Shown here: positions 29,779 to 32,513 of the stretch, one piece after another
Numbering within the stretch: the stretch's first letter is position 1
Layout of the letters: every line of letters begins with the position of its first letter
NCBI GenBank assembly: GCA_001809325.1
Contig: KV796991.1
Location: 5,906 to 38,418 of the forward strand
Reading direction: 5' to 3'
Source: Neisseria sp. HMSC077D05
Lineage (GTDB): Bacteria > Pseudomonadota > Gammaproteobacteria > Burkholderiales > Neisseriaceae
Length of the DNA stretch: 32,513 nt
The notes under the pieces: generated by a model
Told to the model about the DNA's origin: nothing
What the model saw: only the letters and a program-made list of their open reading frames with translations
Databases searched by the model: none
Made by a program: the position numbers and the translations under genes

Positions 29779-32298
29779 CTACCACTTTATTTTCAAGGCA
29801 ACGGAGGCATTGCGCGGTTTGCCGTAAAAATTGCTGCGGGAGTTGGTGTAATAGCGTTTGTTGGTCAGGTTGCCGACGTTGACCGCCAGTGCGGCGTGTT
29901 TGTTGATTTTATAGCGCGCCATGACGTTCCATATCGAATAGGAAGGCTGCCACAGGGCTTTGGGTTTGTCGGAAACGTAATATTGCCCGTTGGAAAGACC
30001 ATGTCCCCAAGGTTTGGGCTTGGTGCCGCTGACCCAACGCATCCCCACCCCCATCGTCAGCTTGGGCGTAAAGTCGTAGCTGGTGAAGAATTTGAAGGTT
30101 TTATCCGGCGCGGTATAGGTGCCGCCGTACTCCAGATTCATATCGTCCCCCAAGTCGTTGGAGGAGTTGGGCGCGTCGTAAGGTTTGTCTATCTTCAGTT
30201 TGACAAAGCCTGCCTGCATCCGCCATTTCGGGGTAATCTGTCCGGCAAGGTTGATATCGAAACCCCTGCTGGTATAGCCCTTGCCTGTGCCGTATTCCCA
30301 ATCGCCTTGGAAGCACCACGGTTCGTTGCCGTTTTCCCCACCGTATTTCCATTCGTAACAGCGCGAGCCTGTAGGTTCGAGCGTGGGGTAATTTTTCTGG
30401 GTCATGGTGAAGTAAGACAGGGCGAAATTCAGCCTGTCGTTCCACAAGCCGCCTTTGATGCCGACTTCTTTGGAATTGCCGGTAATCGGCGGCAGCCATC
30501 CGCCGCCTTCGCCATAGGCCGGCCTGTTCCTTAAGACATTGTTGGTTTTCAGGATGCCGGTATAGCTGGCGTAAGCATTGATAGTCGGCGTCAGCTCTAC
30601 AATCACGCCACCGTACGGGACGAATTTGCGCACCGTATCGTGATACATACTGCTTTTATTGTGATCGGGGGCGTACCCTTCGTCGGGCATTTCAACCGTA
30701 TCGTCTGTTATCACGTTGTTTTTGTTTTTGTAAAACGACCATTTCCCGCCCCCTTTGTCCCGCCATGTCAGCCAACGCCCACCTACCACCGCCGTCAGCC
30801 ACCTGGCCGGCTTGAGTTTCAGGGCAAAATAGGGACCATATTGCTCCGAAGCCAAATGATCGCGGGAAATCAACCCGTCCGGTCCCAATTTTTTCTCCCA
30901 AGCCCGGTTGTACCCCAGCATGGGATAGCTGCCATTATTCCAGTAATCAAGCGGAATCGCCTGCCATAAATAGAAATTACGGTCTATCGGTTCTCCCGTC
31001 ATGGCCGCAATACCTGTCGGTTTGGCATCATCGACATTCAATTCGCCGCTACTGCTGAAATTATAATCGTCCCTCGTCTGGGTATGGCGGATGCCGCTAA
31101 AACCGACAATAAACTGCTGGTCCTGGTCAAAAAGTTTGAAACGGCTGTCCAGATGGATATCGAACGCCTTGTCGTCGTATTTGTCGCGTTCGCGGCCGAA
31201 ATCATAAGTTGCTGCGTTAAATTGCGGCGCGTAGCCGTTTACCCCCATATCGCCGTAACGCAGATCGCTTTTGGTGTGGCTGCGGGTATAGGCAGTTTGC
31301 AGCTTGATATGGTCGTTGAAATGATGTTTGTATTCGGCAAACATATTGTCGCTGGTGGCTTTGTTAAACGTCCATTCCGCCCCGTTGTTGAAGCTCGGCG
31401 GAACGTCGCGGGCATCTATCCAATGTGTCGGAGAATCCCCTAATTCGAAATCATAATCCTGGGTAACCTTTGAATAACGCATCAACCCCTTGGTCGGCGC
31501 ACCGGTGATGTTACGGTGCTGACGGCTGAAGCCAAACGTAAAGCCGTCTTTGTCAGTTGGCGTCCAATCGAATACAGTGTAGAAGGCATGGGATTTGCGT
31601 TTGATTCTGTCCATAAAGCTGTCGCCGTCCTCCCATGTTCCGACGATGCGGCCGCGCAGGGTTTGGGATTTGTTCAACGCACCGCCGTAATCGAATTCGA
31701 CACGTTTGTTGTTCCAAGAACCGTATTTCAGGTTCAATTCCCCCGCACTTTTCGCCATTGGACGTTTGCGCACAAAATTGACGCTGGCCGCCGGATCGCC
31801 TACTCCGGTGCTCAACCCGTTCGAACCACGGATGATTTCTACCCTGTCGTAAAGATAGCTGTCCTGCGCGGCAATAAAGCGCGGTCCGCCAAGCAGGTAT
31901 TTATTGGCCAGCACACCGTCAAGCTGGTAATTATCGACGGGGAAGCCGCGCGAATAATACTGTGCTTCGCCCATGCCGGTAACGGAGTCCTGCAAGACGG
32001 TAATACCCGGCGTTTCTTCCAGCACCTGATCAAGGTTCTGCAAATTCTGATCCTGCATCTGCTGCTGGGTGAAAACGGTTACACTTTGCGGGGTTTCTTT
32101 GAGTTTTAAGTCAAGCTTGGTGGCCGAGGTGCTGCCTTTGACGGTGTAGTTGCCATTACTCTGGGCGGGTGTATTTCTTGCCCCCTTTACGGTAATTTCG
32201 TTCAGATTGACTTTATCGGGTACAGTTTGAGCATATGCGGATGAAAATGCAAAAGCGATGACGATACTCAAACAGTTAGACTGCCACAGGCTGTTCAT
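29779..32298 (-). CDS. TonB-dependent siderophore receptor (FhuE/FpvA-like)
   Basis: The 839-residue precursor starts MNSLWQSNCLSIVIAFAFSS with cleavage after AYA. A TonB-box region follows (LNEITVKGA), then a plug with KLKETPQSVTVFTQQQMQDQ and VEIIRGSNGLSTGVGDPAA (about 55-185), then a 22-strand barrel ending SVALKIKW with terminal Trp. The plug pattern (ETPQSV, RGSNGL, GDPAASVN) is that of the ferric-siderophore class (FhuE, FpvA, FoxA), not haem or transferrin receptors. Neisseria make few siderophores, so the ligand is probably produced by other bacteria. A disulfide is likely in the loop RCYEWKYGGENGNEPWCF. ATG 32298 has AAGGAG five bases upstream. No periplasmic or inner-membrane transporter gene adjoins it in the window. 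Upstream sites suggest Fur and possibly AraC-type control. Confidence 0.92.
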   Translation of the reverse strand: MNSLWQSNCLSIVIAFAFSSAYAQTVPDKVNLNEITVKGARNTPAQSNGNYTVKGSTSATKLDLKLKETPQSVTVFTQQQMQDQNLQNLDQVLEETPGITVLQDSVTGMGEAQYYSRGFPVDNYQLDGVLANKYLLGGPRFIAAQDSYLYDRVEIIRGSNGLSTGVGDPAASVNFVRKRPMAKSAGELNLKYGSWNNKRVEFDYGGALNKSQTLRGRIVGTWEDGDSFMDRIKRKSHAFYTVFDWTPTDKDGFTFGFSRQHRNITGAPTKGLMRYSKVTQDYDFELGDSPTHWIDARDVPPSFNNGAEWTFNKATSDNMFAEYKHHFNDHIKLQTAYTRSHTKSDLRYGDMGVNGYAPQFNAATYDFGRERDKYDDKAFDIHLDSRFKLFDQDQQFIVGFSGIRHTQTRDDYNFSSSGELNVDDAKPTGIAAMTGEPIDRNFYLWQAIPLDYWNNGSYPMLGYNRAWEKKLGPDGLISRDHLASEQYGPYFALKLKPARWLTAVVGGRWLTWRDKGGGKWSFYKNKNNVITDDTVEMPDEGYAPDHNKSSMYHDTVRKFVPYGGVIVELTPTINAYASYTGILKTNNVLRNRPAYGEGGGWLPPITGNSKEVGIKGGLWNDRLNFALSYFTMTQKNYPTLEPTGSRCYEWKYGGENGNEPWCFQGDWEYGTGKGYTSRGFDINLAGQITPKWRMQAGFVKLKIDKPYDAPNSSNDLGDDMNLEYGGTYTAPDKTFKFFTSYDFTPKLTMGVGMRWVSGTKPKPWGHGLSNGQYYVSDKPKALWQPSYSIWNVMARYKINKHAALAVNVGNLTNKRYYTNSRSNFYGKPRNASVALKIKW

Positions 32299-32336
32299 AA
32301 CTGCTCCTTAATGGGAAATGAATTCAGATATGAGTA

Positions 32337-32349
32337 AGGTCGTCTGAAA
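32337..32349 (+). repeat. Single DNA uptake sequence in the receptor leader
   Basis: Exact AGGTCGTCTGAAA 39 bases upstream of the receptor ATG, within the expected untranslated leader. Confidence 0.9.
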
Positions 32350-32388
32350 AAGTAAGATAGGAAGATGTTGATATGATTGATTTGTTTT

Positions 32389-32407
32389 TGAGAATGATTA
32401 TATATTG
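32389..32407 (-). promoter_or_regulatory. Fur-like site and -10 of the siderophore receptor
   Basis: TGAGAATGATTATATATTG (plus strand) closely resembles half of the Fur consensus (GATAATGATAAT) and the common GAGAATGATTAT form. On the minus strand the same bases give a perfect -10, TATAAT (32402-32397). No convincing -35 lies 16-18 bases further up, consistent with a promoter that needs an activator. Confidence 0.6.
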
Positions 32408-32446
32408 AATAAAAATTAAAGATAACACTGCAAAGTATAGAATATC

Positions 32447-32478
32447 CGACAATTTATGTAGCTTATGCGACAATCTGT
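32447..32478. promoter_or_regulatory. Direct repeat CGACAATYTRT, 21-bp spacing
   Basis: CGACAATTTAT (32447-32457) and CGACAATCTGT (32468-32478) start exactly 21 bases apart, two helical turns, upstream of the -10/Fur site of the siderophore receptor. AraC/PchR-type regulators of siderophore receptors bind such phased direct repeats. No regulator gene is in the window. Confidence 0.4.
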
Positions 32479-32482
32479 ACGA

Positions 32483-32513
32483 TATAGTGGATTATAGTGG
32501 ATTAACTTTAAAC
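32483..32513. repeat. Terminus of a second Correia-type element, cut by window edge
   Basis: TATAGTGGAT (32483-32492) is followed directly by TATAGTGGATTAAC (32493-32506) and TTTAAAC, the usual start of a Correia element. The 10-bp terminus is doubled in tandem. The body of the element lies to the right of the window. Confidence 0.7.

Noticed and set aside
1-32513. tRNA, rRNA, prophage or IS transposase genes
   Set aside because: I looked for tRNA-like cloverleaf ends, rRNA stretches and transposase-like proteins and saw none; only miniature repeats are present.

Overview
The window is chromosomal DNA of a commensal Neisseria. The clearest sign is the 13-base DNA uptake sequence AGGTCGTCTGAAA and its complement TTTCAGACGACCT, present about three dozen times (exact or near-exact). 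That form is the 'mucosa' dialect (N. mucosa / N. sicca group), not the GCCGTCTGAA form of meningococcus and gonococcus. The species is inferred from this dialect and from Neisseria-type genes (mapA/pgmB, comL, hpuAB, Slam). Partial Correia-type termini (TATAGTGGATTAAC) lie at both extreme ends, so the window is bounded by two Correia elements.

Layout. 1-2225 (-): an ATP-grasp enzyme started by TTG, overlapped by a GNAT/FemAB-like protein. 2226-3068: no intact gene, two uptake-sequence hairpins, perhaps a decayed ORF. 3069-7479 (+): maltose use, with an MFS sugar transporter, maltose phosphorylase (mapA) and beta-phosphoglucomutase (pgmB). 7554-8101: a repeat block with a 71-bp tandem array. 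8102-9818 (-): a ClbS/DfsB-like protein set between inverted copies of a dispersed repeat, then an ABC-2 permease (YhhJ type). 10143-10601 (+): a small exported Cys-containing protein. 10716-11797 (-): an aspartate/glutamate racemase and a YjbR-like protein. 11875-14976 (-): an RbbA/YhiH-type ABC-ABC-permease fusion with a long repeat-derived linker. 15016-17001 (-): a VOC protein, a 42-codon ORF, a gene broken by an in-frame TAA, and a class I methyltransferase.

17216-21395 holds the housekeeping genes pgeF (-), rluD (-) and comL/bamD (+). Three small genes of unknown function lie between pgeF and rluD: two AT-rich paralogues and a two-TM protein. rluD and comL diverge, and their start codons share the four bases CATG. 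21715-22596 (+) carries two small AT-rich genes (DUF3969-like and EF-Tu-barrel-like), plausibly orphan immunity genes. 22689-28261 is a haem-iron locus: the HpuB receptor and HpuA lipoprotein (-) with a Fur-like promoter, and a divergent Slam outer-membrane protein that probably exports HpuA. 28308-29544 (-) is a YqjD-YqjE-YqjK-like envelope/stress operon. 29779-32298 (-) is a TonB-dependent siderophore receptor with a Fur-like site and a 21-bp-phased direct repeat upstream.

Common themes are two iron-uptake systems, a compact maltose operon, and heavy sculpting by repeats. Uptake-sequence inverted pairs serve as likely terminators, lie inside genes, and in the RbbA-like gene have become part of the reading frame.
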